A stretch of DNA of 33,063 nucleotides, taken from the NCBI RefSeq assembly GCF_002920635.1, contig NZ_PQSR01000088.1, forward strand, positions 1-33,063, given 5' to 3'. The notes under the pieces were generated by a model, which was given only the letters and a program-made list of their open reading frames with translations, ran no database searches and had not been told where the DNA came from. This document shows, in pieces, positions 23,755 through 31,118 of the stretch. Each line of letters starts with the position of its first letter. The first letter of the stretch is position 1. The position numbers were made by a program, and so were the translations under genes. This DNA comes from Streptomyces sp. Ru72 (GTDB lineage: Bacteria; Actinomycetota; Actinomycetes; Streptomycetales; Streptomycetaceae).

Positions 23755-25278
23755 CTACTTCAGGCGGGTGTCGACGTCGACCAGGGAACGCTCGCGAGGG
23801 TCGAGGAGCACACCCTCGACCTTTGGGGAGACGCCCTGGACGACCTTCTCGTGGACCAGCGGTACGACGGCGTCGGTGCGCAGGATGTCCGCCTCGGCCG
23901 ACATGATGTCCTGCTGTCGCTTGGCCGTGTCGCCTTCCTCGGCGGCCGACTTGATCGCCTGGTCCACCTTGGAGTCCTTCAGACCGGCGATGTTGTAGAC
24001 GCCGTCGCTCGCGAAGTCGCTCGCGAGGTAGGCGACCGCGTCGCCGGTGTCGAGGAGGGTCACCCGGGAGAGGATGACGGCGTCGTACTTGCCGGCGAGC
24101 AGGTCGGCCTCCATCTGCGTGTACTCCCGTACGTCCTGCTTCACGGCGAACCCGGCCTTCTCCATCTGCTGCTCCAGGACGGTGGCGGCCTCGGGCAGTT
24201 CCGCGCGGTTGGTGTAGGTGGCCAGGCGCAGGGTCCTCCCCTTGGTCTTCGCCCTGACCTGTGCGGCCGTGGCGGCCTGGGCGCGGCCGGTGACCTTCAC
24301 CCGCTTGTCGGCGGCCCAGGACACGGCGGGCCCGAACAGGCCCTGTGCGGGGTCGGCGTACCCGCCGAAGACCGAGTCGACGAGGGCGGAACCGTCCACG
24401 GCCTCGCGGGCCGCAGCCCGCAGCGTGGCGTCGGTGAAAATGCCGCTTCGGGTGTTGAGGATCAGGCTGTCGGTCCGCACGGAGGGCACTACGTGGCGCG
24501 TGTCCTTGGGCAGGAGCTTCGCCTGGGCCGTGGGGATCCACTCGGCGATGTCGACGTCACCGGCACGCAGGGCGTTGGCCCGCGCGGTGCCGTCGGCGAT
24601 CCAGGTCACGTCGATGCCGGGCGCCTTGGCCTTGCCGCCCCAGTAGCCGTCGAAGCGGTCGAGCGTGGCGCCGGTCTTGCCGGTGAGCTTCGTGATCTCG
24701 AACGGACCGGTTCCGGTGCCGACCGGGTTGGCCGTGCCGTCCTTGCCGTACGCCTTCGGCGAGAGGATGCTCAGCGCCGGGCTGGCCAGCCGCAGCGGGA
24801 GCACCGGGTCGGCGGCCTTGGTGCTGATGGTGACGGTGTCGGCGTCCTCCGCCTTCGCCGTCAGGGACACGTCGCTGAGGACGCGGGGCTTGGGTTCGGC
24901 CGCGCCCGCGTGGTCGAGCGCGTCGACCACGGATTCGGCGGTGACCCGGGTGCCGTCCTGGAAGGTGGCCTTGCGCAGCTCGAAGGTCCAAGTGGTGTCG
25001 TTCTGCTGCTTCCAGGACTTGGCCAGCGCGGGCACGGCGGCCCCGTCCCGGTCCAGCGCCGTCAGGCCCTCGGCCACGGACAGCTTGCTCAGCACGGTGG
25101 CGTCGTTGCTGTACGGCGACAGGGCCTGCACCGGAGGTACCGCGAGAGCGATCCTCAGCCGACCCGCCGAACCGCCTTGGGCATCCGTACCCGCGCTCCC
25201 CTCGCCGGACACGAAACAGCCGGCCAGCAGCGGGGTGAGAGCGAGGGCCGCGAAGAAGCCACGGAAGGTCGTACGCAT
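23755..25278 (-). CDS. SBP_bac_5 family substrate-binding lipoprotein (peptide/nickel/metallophore type)
   Basis: A 507-residue extracellular binding protein. A signal sequence ends in the lipobox LLAGC, with lipidated Cys21. The body has the usual family 5 course: SPYSNDATVLSKLSVAEGLT, AKSWKQQNDTTWTFELRKATFQDGT, then GTGPFEITKL and DVDIAEWIP. The ATG at 25278 is chosen for the signal peptide and an AGGATC site just upstream. It should deliver its ligand to the fused permease encoded next. Family members bind oligopeptides, nickel complexes, haem or opine metallophores. The iron-box promoter points to an iron-linked ligand; that is inference. Confidence 0.9.
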   Translation of the reverse strand: MRTTFRGFFAALALTPLLAGCFVSGEGSAGTDAQGGSAGRLRIALAVPPVQALSPYSNDATVLSKLSVAEGLTALDRDGAAVPALAKSWKQQNDTTWTFELRKATFQDGTRVTAESVVDALDHAGAAEPKPRVLSDVSLTAKAEDADTVTISTKAADPVLPLRLASPALSILSPKAYGKDGTANPVGTGTGPFEITKLTGKTGATLDRFDGYWGGKAKAPGIDVTWIADGTARANALRAGDVDIAEWIPTAQAKLLPKDTRHVVPSVRTDSLILNTRSGIFTDATLRAAAREAVDGSALVDSVFGGYADPAQGLFGPAVSWAADKRVKVTGRAQAATAAQVRAKTKGRTLRLATYTNRAELPEAATVLEQQMEKAGFAVKQDVREYTQMEADLLAGKYDAVILSRVTLLDTGDAVAYLASDFASDGVYNIAGLKDSKVDQAIKSAAEEGDTAKRQQDIMSAEADILRTDAVVPLVHEKVVQGVSPKVEGVLLDPRERSLVDVDTRLK

Positions 25279-25350
25279 GGGGATCCTGTCGTGCGGGGAG
25301 AAGGCGGTCCTGCCCCCGGCCACACCAGGTGGGGAGAAGGGGACCGGGTC

Positions 25351-25379
25351 ATCATATAAGGCAAGGCTTCCCTTAGTTA
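25351..25379 (-). promoter_or_regulatory. Promoter of the binding-lipoprotein operon
   Basis: On the minus strand TAACTA (25379-25374), 17 bp and TATGAT (25356-25351) form a plausible promoter about 70-100 bases before the lipoprotein ATG. The iron box fills the spacer exactly. Confidence 0.55.
25357..25375. promoter_or_regulatory. Iron box (DmdR1/DtxR-type operator)
   Basis: taaggcaaggcttccctta is a 19-bp near-palindrome (8 of 9 pairs). It matches the DtxR/DmdR consensus TTAGGTTAGSCTAACCTAA at 13 of 19 positions, including the inner AG-S-CT core. Its position in the promoter spacer fits repression when iron is plentiful. Confidence 0.7.
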
Positions 25380-25543
25380 CCTCGATACCCGGGTGTGAAC
25401 GAATCCTTGACTCCCCGGCATGTTCGGGGTTTCGGAACGCCGTGGCAGCCTCCGTCCGATCACGCCGCCCTCCGACGACGCCGTCGTCATGTCACGGAGT
25501 CGGCCGGCGATCTCCGACCCACCAAGGGGCGGCGACCCGCTTC

Positions 25544-25595
25544 TTGCATATGATGTGCAGGTGAATCTCCTCTGCATTAGGGTTGCCGCCGGTGA
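25544..25595 (+). promoter_or_regulatory. Weak control signals before the permease remnant and MFS gene
   Basis: TTGCAT-ATGAT-GTGCAG (25544-25560) has the TGC/GCA spacing of a Streptomyces Nur (nickel) box, although the dyad is short. The same bases contain TATGAT (25549-25554), a possible -10. TTAGGGTTGCCGCCGGTGA (25577-25595) matches the iron-box consensus at only about 11 of 19. All three are tentative. Confidence 0.3.
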
Positions 25596-25816
25596 CCCGT
25601 CACGCCCTGTTCCGACTGCCCGGCATCGCCCTCCGTCCGTCCGCCCTCGGCTTCCTCGGCCTGGGCGCCCAACCGCCCTTCCCCGAGTGGGGCCTGCTGC
25701 TCGCCGAGCACCGGCCCAGGGTCAGGGGGCCCGGTCGGGCCGGACGGGCCGAACTGTCCGCGTCCGGGGCGACGGACGCCCCCGCGCTTGCCATCTCTCC
25801 CCCAGACACCCCCTGA
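25595..25816 (+). pseudogene. Decayed fragment of a DppC-type permease C-terminus
   Basis: A reading frame here encodes RHALFRLPGIALRPSALG followed by FLGLGAQPPFPEWGLLLAEH. This lines up with the end of the fused permease on the other strand (RLP, LGFLGLG, QPP, EWG, LL, then E in the same order). Only about 35-40 residues resemble the family; the front of the protein is missing and the tail after RPRV is unrelated and Arg/Gly/Ala rich. It lies between the iron-box promoter region and the MFS gene, so a second, plus-strand permease gene probably once stood there. The left boundary is approximate. A functional short protein is unlikely. Confidence 0.65.
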
Positions 25817-25826
25817 CGGACACCAC

Positions 25827-27113
25827 ATGACCGCCATCTCCCGAGTCCTGGCTCGCCGAACCGCCCGCGCACCGCAGCGCCGCCGCGAGCGGACCTGGAA
25901 GAACCTTTCACCGCTGCTGCGACTGCTGATCCTGACCCAACTCGCCTTCAACGTCGGCTTCTACGCCGTCCTGCCGTTCCTCGCCGAACACCTCGGCACC
26001 GCGATCGGCATGGCCGGCTGGATGGTCGGCTTCGTCCTCGGCCTCAGAACTTTCAGCCAACAAGGGCTGTTCCTGGTCGGCGGCGGGCTCGTCGACCGCT
26101 ACGGCGTACGTCCGGTCGTCCTCGTCGGCTGTGCGCTGCGGATCGCCGGGTTCGCCTGGCTCGGGTACGCGCAGGCGGCTTGGGCCGTGATCGGAGCGGT
26201 GGTCGTGATCGGTCTCGCCGCTGCGCTCTTCTCCCCCGCCGTGGAGTCCGAGGTGGCCCGGCAGGCGGTGGTCTGGGAGCAGGAGGGCCACGGCCCGCGT
26301 ACCCGGGTCCTCGCCCTGTTCAGCGTGGCGGGCCAGGCCGGCGCCTTCGTCGGCCCACTGATCGGCGCGCTGCTGCTCGCCGTGGACTTCCGTACCGCCT
26401 GCCTCGCCGGGGCCGGGGTCTTCGTCCTCGTCCTCGCCGGGCATGCGTGGCTGATGCCGCAGCACATCCCCGGCCGGGTCCGCACCCGGCAGCGGGGCGG
26501 GATGCGCGCGATGGTGCGCAACCGCCGGTTCCTCGCCCTGTGCTGCGCGTACGGCAGTTACCTGCTCGCCTACAACCAGCTCTACCTGGCCCTGCCGGAC
26601 GAGGTGCAGCGTGCGACGGGTTCGCAGGCGGCCCTGTCCTGGCTGTTCGGGCTCTCCTCGCTGCTGGTCGTGTCCGCTCAGCTCCCGGTCACCCGCTGGG
26701 CCGGCGACCGACTCGACCTGCGCCGCTCCATGGCTTACGGGTTGCTGCTCATCGCCGCCGGCTTCGCCGTGGTGGCCGCCGCCCACCCGGCCGGCTGGAC
26801 GGGAACCGAGGGGCTCCTGCCGTGCGCGGGCTTCGTCGTCCTGCTCACCCTCGGCCAGATGCTGGTGACGCCGGCCGCCCGCGCCTGGGTGCCCGACCTC
26901 GCCGAGGAAGGCCGCATCGGCCTCTACATCGGTGCGCTGTACTCGGTCTCCGGTCTGATCGTCCTCGTCGGCAGCTCGGCCACCGGCTCCCTGCTCGACC
27001 TGGGCCTCCCGGCCGCCGTCCCGTGGCTGGTCCTCGCCGCCGTCCCCGCCCTGGCGGTAGGGCTGCTCCCCCGCCGTCCCCAACGCGACGAGGGCACGGT
27101 CGCGAAGCCCTGA
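25827..27113 (+). CDS. MFS transporter, probable exporter
   Basis: A 428-residue, roughly 12-span major facilitator. The first helix LRLLILTQLAFNVGFYAVLPFLAEHL and the loop motif GGGLVDRYGVRPVVLVG (about 90-106) are typical of drug- or metallophore-export members such as MdtG and CntE. An Arg-rich N-terminus precedes helix 1. The ATG at 25827 follows the permease remnant by 11 bases. The divergent neighbours are a family 5 binding protein and a Dpp-type permease under an iron box. In bacterial opine-metallophore systems the same three protein types (binding protein, Dpp-type permease, MFS exporter) occur together, so this may secrete a chelator. No chelator biosynthesis gene is in the window. 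Confidence 0.88.
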   Translation: MTAISRVLARRTARAPQRRRERTWKNLSPLLRLLILTQLAFNVGFYAVLPFLAEHLGTAIGMAGWMVGFVLGLRTFSQQGLFLVGGGLVDRYGVRPVVLVGCALRIAGFAWLGYAQAAWAVIGAVVVIGLAAALFSPAVESEVARQAVVWEQEGHGPRTRVLALFSVAGQAGAFVGPLIGALLLAVDFRTACLAGAGVFVLVLAGHAWLMPQHIPGRVRTRQRGGMRAMVRNRRFLALCCAYGSYLLAYNQLYLALPDEVQRATGSQAALSWLFGLSSLLVVSAQLPVTRWAGDRLDLRRSMAYGLLLIAAGFAVVAAAHPAGWTGTEGLLPCAGFVVLLTLGQMLVTPAARAWVPDLAEEGRIGLYIGALYSVSGLIVLVGSSATGSLLDLGLPAAVPWLVLAAVPALAVGLLPRRPQRDEGTVAKP

Positions 27114-27169
27114 GGGCCACGCGACCGTGGCAGGGGTTCCCGCGGAGGGGCGGCTGGGCGGCGGGCGTG

Positions 27170-27207
27170 GCTGTGCGGGCCTTCCGTCGAGAACGAAGGC
27201 CCGCAGC
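27170..27207. terminator. Bidirectional terminator between MFS gene and fucosidase gene
   Basis: Arms gctgtgcgggccttc (27170-27184) and gaaggcccgcagc (27195-27207) pair over 13 bp with one bulged base and a 10-base loop. It lies between two convergent genes and is followed by no T-run. Confidence 0.65.
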
Positions 27208-27291
27208 TACGGCGGGCCCACAGGCGAACGCGGCTGCGCCGGGGAGCGCATGGCTGACCCGCCGCAGCCGCTTGTCATGCCGGGGCGAGGG

Positions 27292-29526
27292 TCAGAGGGC
27301 CGTGAAGGTCCACAGCAGGTTGGTGCTGCTGTTCCCGGACCACTGCTTGGTCACGGAGCCCGAGGGCACGTTGCCGCCGCCGTCGAGGACGAGGCCGGTG
27401 GCGCGGTTGGCGATCCAGTACTTGCCGTCACCCTGGTACTTGAGCTGCCACTGCTGGGTGGTGCCACCGTTCCAGGTCGCCTCCAGTGCGGCGGAGCCGT
27501 TCGTGGTGGCGCCCCCGCCGTCGGCGACCATGCCGTTGGCGCGGTTGACCAGCTTGTAGTAGCCGTTGCCGAGCTCGACGGCCTGCCACTGCAGGTTGGT
27601 GCTGCCGTTCCAGGTCCACTGCTTGAGGTTGGAGCCGCTGGGGACGTTCCCGCCGCTGTCCAGCACCAGCCCGTCGGTGACGTTGGTGATCCTGAACCAC
27701 GCCGCGGGGTTGAGCTGCACCTTCATCGACACGACGGCGTCGTTGTTGCCGGTGCCTCGCAGGTCGGCGTTGTCGGAGGTGAAGGTCCAGGCGGTGCCGG
27801 TGAAGTTGTCACCGGAGTAGCCGATGATCTGGTAACCGGGGGCCAGCTTCAGCGACGACAGGCTCCTGCTGGGCAGGCCGGCGAGCGTCAGCTGGTCGGC
27901 GTTGTAGGAGCCGATCTGGAGCACGGAGGAGGCGCCGGAGTAGTTGACGTCCTGGTAGACCACGGCCCCGGACAGTGGCTGCAGGGTCGGGATCCGGCCG
28001 GAGAAGGTCAGCTTCACGACGTAGGCGAGGGCGGAGAACGGCGCAGACGACGACGGCAGGGTCACGTGCAGCCCGGCCGAGTCCTGCGTCGGCGTGGGCA
28101 GGTTCGTGTAGGTGCCGGCGGTGGGGTTCAGCAGCTGCGCCGAGGCCAGGGAACCGACGTTGATCCGGGCCGAGTTGAGCGTCGATATCGTCAGCGTGCT
28201 CCCCGGCCAGCCGAGGACCGTGGCGTACAGGACGGTGTTGTTCTTGTTCCGGGTGAAGCGGATGTCCTGCGCGGTGCCGGCTTGCGGGGCGGTGAAGGAC
28301 CCGCCGCCCATCCGCGTGGGACCTTCGCCGTACACCGTCCAGGCCCGGGTCGAGTAGATCGACTCGCCGAAGCGCTTCAGGTAGTCGCCGATGCCGAGGA
28401 GGATGTCCTTCTGTGCCTGGGGGATCGTGCCGTCGGCCATCGGGGCGATGTTGAGCAGCATGTTGCCGTTCTTGCTGACCCGGTCGATCAGTGAGTGCAG
28501 CATCTGCTGGGTGCTGTAGTAGCCGATGCCGTTGGTGTAGCACCAGCTGGAGCTGGAGATGCTGTCGTCGGTGAGCCAGTAGGGGGCGGTGATGTCGGCG
28601 GGGCCGCCACGCTCGTAGTCGAAGACCTCGCCGTGGCTGTTGAAGCCGTCCTTGTAGGTGGCGACGACTTCGCGACCCCAGGTGTTCGCCTGGTTGTAGT
28701 AGTACGACAGGAAGTTCAGCCGCTGGGTCTCGTCGACCTTGGACAGGTCGAAGTCCTCCCAGAGGATGTCGGGCTGGGCGAGGTCGATGACCTCCTTGAG
28801 CTTGTCGTACCACAGCTGGTTCTCCGCCGTGGTGCCCAGCTGCCCGTACAGCTTCTGCAGGCTCGGGTCGGACTGCGCCGGCACGTGGTCGTAGTAGCCG
28901 TTGAAGTTGAACGCGTGGTGCATGGCCACCAGGAGCTTCAGCCCCTTGCCGCGGATGGAGTCGGTGAACAGCTGGAGCAGGTTGAGCTTCGGGCCCTTGG
29001 CGACCGAGTTCCACTCGTTGACCTGGCTGTTCCACATGGAGAAGCCGTCGTGGTGTTCGGCGACCGGTCCGGCGAACCTCGCGCCCGCGTCGACGAACAG
29101 CTGCGCCCACGCGTCGGGGTCGAAGTTCCCGCCCGCCGACTTCAGCTTCGGTGCGAACTGTACGAAGTTGCCCGCCAGGTCCTTCGCCCCGTTGATGAAG
29201 TTGTGGTAGGGCCACGCGGACGGGTCGCCGTAGGTCGCGATGTGGTGCTGGTTGCACGAGTCGCCGCTGATGTACATCCTGCGCGGATACCACTCGTTCC
29301 CATAGGCCGGAACGCTGAAGACGCCCCAGTGGAAGTAGATGCCGAACTTGGCGTCCTGGAACCACTCGGGGGCGGGCGGGTGCTGGTCGACCGAGGTCCA
29401 CGCCGGTGTGTAGGTGCTCGGTGCCGCCTGTGCGACGCCGGCCCCGAGGCCGCCGCCGGCGATGGCGGCCGCCGCGACGCATGTGGCTCCGGCCAGGAAC
29501 TGGCGTCTGTTCAACGAGCTCGACAT
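27292..29526 (-). CDS. Tat-exported multi-domain alpha-L-fucosidase (GH29)
   Basis: A 744-residue secreted enzyme. The start MSSSLNRRQFLAGA is a twin-arginine signal, cut near AQAAP (about residue 35). The GH29 catalytic barrel (about 45-390) contains GIYFHWGVFSVP, the EHHDGFSMW pair His158-His159, and DILWEDFD, where Asp258 is the likely nucleophile. A beta-sandwich follows (about 395-508). Residues about 520-602 resemble a beta/gamma-crystallin-like domain (VVYQDVNYSG, IIGYSGDNFTG, NNDAVVSMKV). The last about 140 residues are a ricin-type carbohydrate-binding module with three QW-type repeats. It should release L-fucose from extracellular glycans. The ATG at 29526 sits next to the Tat motif. 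It diverges from a sugar ABC operon. Confidence 0.92.
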   Translation of the reverse strand: MSSSLNRRQFLAGATCVAAAAIAGGGLGAGVAQAAPSTYTPAWTSVDQHPPAPEWFQDAKFGIYFHWGVFSVPAYGNEWYPRRMYISGDSCNQHHIATYGDPSAWPYHNFINGAKDLAGNFVQFAPKLKSAGGNFDPDAWAQLFVDAGARFAGPVAEHHDGFSMWNSQVNEWNSVAKGPKLNLLQLFTDSIRGKGLKLLVAMHHAFNFNGYYDHVPAQSDPSLQKLYGQLGTTAENQLWYDKLKEVIDLAQPDILWEDFDLSKVDETQRLNFLSYYYNQANTWGREVVATYKDGFNSHGEVFDYERGGPADITAPYWLTDDSISSSSWCYTNGIGYYSTQQMLHSLIDRVSKNGNMLLNIAPMADGTIPQAQKDILLGIGDYLKRFGESIYSTRAWTVYGEGPTRMGGGSFTAPQAGTAQDIRFTRNKNNTVLYATVLGWPGSTLTISTLNSARINVGSLASAQLLNPTAGTYTNLPTPTQDSAGLHVTLPSSSAPFSALAYVVKLTFSGRIPTLQPLSGAVVYQDVNYSGASSVLQIGSYNADQLTLAGLPSRSLSSLKLAPGYQIIGYSGDNFTGTAWTFTSDNADLRGTGNNDAVVSMKVQLNPAAWFRITNVTDGLVLDSGGNVPSGSNLKQWTWNGSTNLQWQAVELGNGYYKLVNRANGMVADGGGATTNGSAALEATWNGGTTQQWQLKYQGDGKYWIANRATGLVLDGGGNVPSGSVTKQWSGNSSTNLLWTFTAL

Positions 29527-29642
29527 GAGGACATCCCTGAAGTGGGGGACAAGGGAAGACGCGACGCCCGCGGCACTGGAGTGCCGGACGTTACGCACGA
29601 AGTTCGACCATGTGACGTACTGATGTCAACGGGCGTGCAGGG

Positions 29643-29673
29643 ATGAAAGCAACCTCTTGACCCTTGGTTTCAT
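29643..29673. promoter_or_regulatory. Inverted repeat, possible shared operator
   Basis: atgaaagcaa (29643-29652) and ttggtttcat (29664-29673) are inverted copies with one mismatch around an 11-bp spacer. It lies 14 bp upstream of the minus-strand TTGACA and itself contains plus-strand TTGACC, so a bound regulator could affect both directions. Confidence 0.45.
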
Positions 29674-29879
29674 GCCTGTTTAGCACTTTATGTCCAGTTT
29701 TTCCCAGGCCAGACATGGAATGTTTCCGCACCACACGAGGCTGGCGAGGCCACGCGGGAAGTCCGCAGACACGCCGTCGGCGCATCACAGACACGCATCA
29801 TTGATGGGATTTATTTAGCCGACTGGTCACCACAGCGAGCTCCGAGCCCACCTACTTTCCAGCGATTTCTCCCGAGACC

Positions 29880-29950
29880 TAGACAGCACCCTCGGTCGCC
29901 ACCTATACATACATCCCATCTCTTCGACGCGGCGACATGGGACTGTCGCC
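29880..29950 (+). promoter_or_regulatory. Predicted promoter and leader hairpin of the sugar ABC operon
   Basis: TAGACA (29880-29885), 18 bp and TATACA (29904-29909) form a modest promoter about 90 bases before the lipoprotein start. In the predicted leader, ggcgaca (29931-29937) and tgtcgcc (29944-29950) form a perfect 7-bp inverted repeat, either a repressor site or a hairpin. Confidence 0.4.
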
Positions 29951-29994
29951 CTGCGAACCGTCTCCCGCTCCGGGACCAGCGCGAGGAATCACCG

Positions 29995-31059
29995 ATGAGA
30001 CTCAGAACCGCTCTCTGCTCCACCGCCTCGGCCCTGTCCGCCCTGGCGCTGCTCAGCGCTTGCAGCAGTGGCTCGGGCACCGCTTCCACGTCGAGCGGCG
30101 CACCACTGGTCGGCGTCGACTACCCCCGTTCCGACACCGACTTCTGGAACTCGTACATCAAGTACACGCCGGAGTACGCCAAGCAGCTCGGCCTCTCGCT
30201 GAAGACCACCAACTCGCAGAACGATGTCGCCAAACTCACCGCCAACGCCCAGACGTTCATCAGTCAGGGCGTCAAGGGCATCGCGATGGCCCCGCAGGAC
30301 ACCGCCGCCATCGCGCCGACCCTGTCGCAGCTGGAGGCGAAGAAGATCCCGGTCGTCACCGTCGACACCCGCCCGGACACCGGCAACGTCTACATGGTCG
30401 TCCGGGCCGACAACCGCGCGTACGGCGAGAAGGCCTGTCAGTACCTGGGCACCAAGCTCGGGGGCAAGGGCAAGGTCGTCATGCTCCAGGGCGACCTGTC
30501 CTCCATCAACGGCCGTGACCGCACCGAGGCGTTCAACGACTGCATGAAGAAGAACTACCCCGGCATCAAGGTCTTCGGTGAGGCCACCAACTGGGACGGC
30601 GCGGTCGCCGCGCAGAAGCTGCAGACGGACCTGACCGCCAACCCGGACATCAAGGGCGTCTACATGCAGTCCAGCTTCGCGCTGTCCGGGACGCTGCAAG
30701 TCCTCAAGCAGAAGGGACTGCTGGTCGGCCCGAAGGACAAGAAGCACGTGTTCGTCGTCTCCAACGACGGCATCCCCGAGGAGCTGAAGGACATCGCCGC
30801 GGGCCAGATCGACGCCACGGTCTCCCAGCCGGCCGACCTCTACGCCAAGTACGCCCTGTACTACCTGAAGGCCGCGATCGACGGGAAGAAGTTCCAGCCC
30901 GGCAAGACCGACCACGACAGCACCATCGTCAAGGTCCGCGACGGGCTGCTCGAGGACCAGCTCTCGGCTCCGCTCGTCACCGCCGACGGGGGCACCTACG
31001 GCGGCGTGCCCAGCGTCAAGAGCGACGACAAGTCCCTGTGGGGCAACAACCTCGGCTGA
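29995..31059 (+). CDS. Ribose-type sugar-binding lipoprotein of an ABC importer
   Basis: A 354-residue periplasmic-binding-protein family 4 member. The signal ends in lipobox LLSAC, with lipidated Cys23, and a Ser/Gly/Thr linker follows. The two-lobed fold is evident: VGVDYPRSDTDFWNSYIKYTPEYAK, a segment SQGVKGIAMAPQDTAAIAPTL, then VVTVDTRPD and VVSNDGIPEELKDIAAGQIDATVSQP. These match RbsB-like and autoinducer-2-like binding proteins. GAGGAA lies upstream of the ATG. An ATPase and a permease gene follow in order. The ligand is unknown; a monosaccharide is likely and, given the divergent fucosidase, L-fucose is a reasonable guess. Confidence 0.92.
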   Translation: MRLRTALCSTASALSALALLSACSSGSGTASTSSGAPLVGVDYPRSDTDFWNSYIKYTPEYAKQLGLSLKTTNSQNDVAKLTANAQTFISQGVKGIAMAPQDTAAIAPTLSQLEAKKIPVVTVDTRPDTGNVYMVVRADNRAYGEKACQYLGTKLGGKGKVVMLQGDLSSINGRDRTEAFNDCMKKNYPGIKVFGEATNWDGAVAAQKLQTDLTANPDIKGVYMQSSFALSGTLQVLKQKGLLVGPKDKKHVFVVSNDGIPEELKDIAAGQIDATVSQPADLYAKYALYYLKAAIDGKKFQPGKTDHDSTIVKVRDGLLEDQLSAPLVTADGGTYGGVPSVKSDDKSLWGNNLG

Positions 31060-31073
31060 ACGACCTCGGCTGA
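31049..31073. repeat. 11-bp direct repeat, 14-bp period, across a stop codon
   Basis: acctcggctga occurs at 31049-31059 and 31063-31073. The first copy ends with the lipoprotein's stop codon; the second carries a TGA in another frame. It looks like a short tandem duplication at the gene end. Confidence 0.75.
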
Positions 31074-31118
31074 TCACACGCCCCGAAGACGAATGACGAA
31101 CACACCAAGGCGGTTGAG

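Larger units (their letters stand above)
29527..29994. other. Divergent regulatory region, fucosidase / sugar ABC operon
   Basis: This 468-bp region holds no gene and is locally richer in A/T (29640-29820). It contains the inverted repeat at 29643-29673, a minus-strand TTGACA (29629-29624) about 100 bases before the fucosidase ATG without a clear -10, and a plus-strand promoter and repeat near 29880-29950. Confidence 0.5.

Noticed and set aside
23317..25359. A 680-codon open plus-strand frame opposite the binding-lipoprotein gene
   Set aside because: It is an antisense shadow; the minus-strand frame has a lipobox, ribosome-binding site and a clear family fold.
27127..28494. A 455-codon plus-strand frame within the fucosidase gene
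   Set aside because: Repetitive Gly/Val/Asp/Arg composition and position opposite the lectin tail of the fucosidase show it is a shadow.
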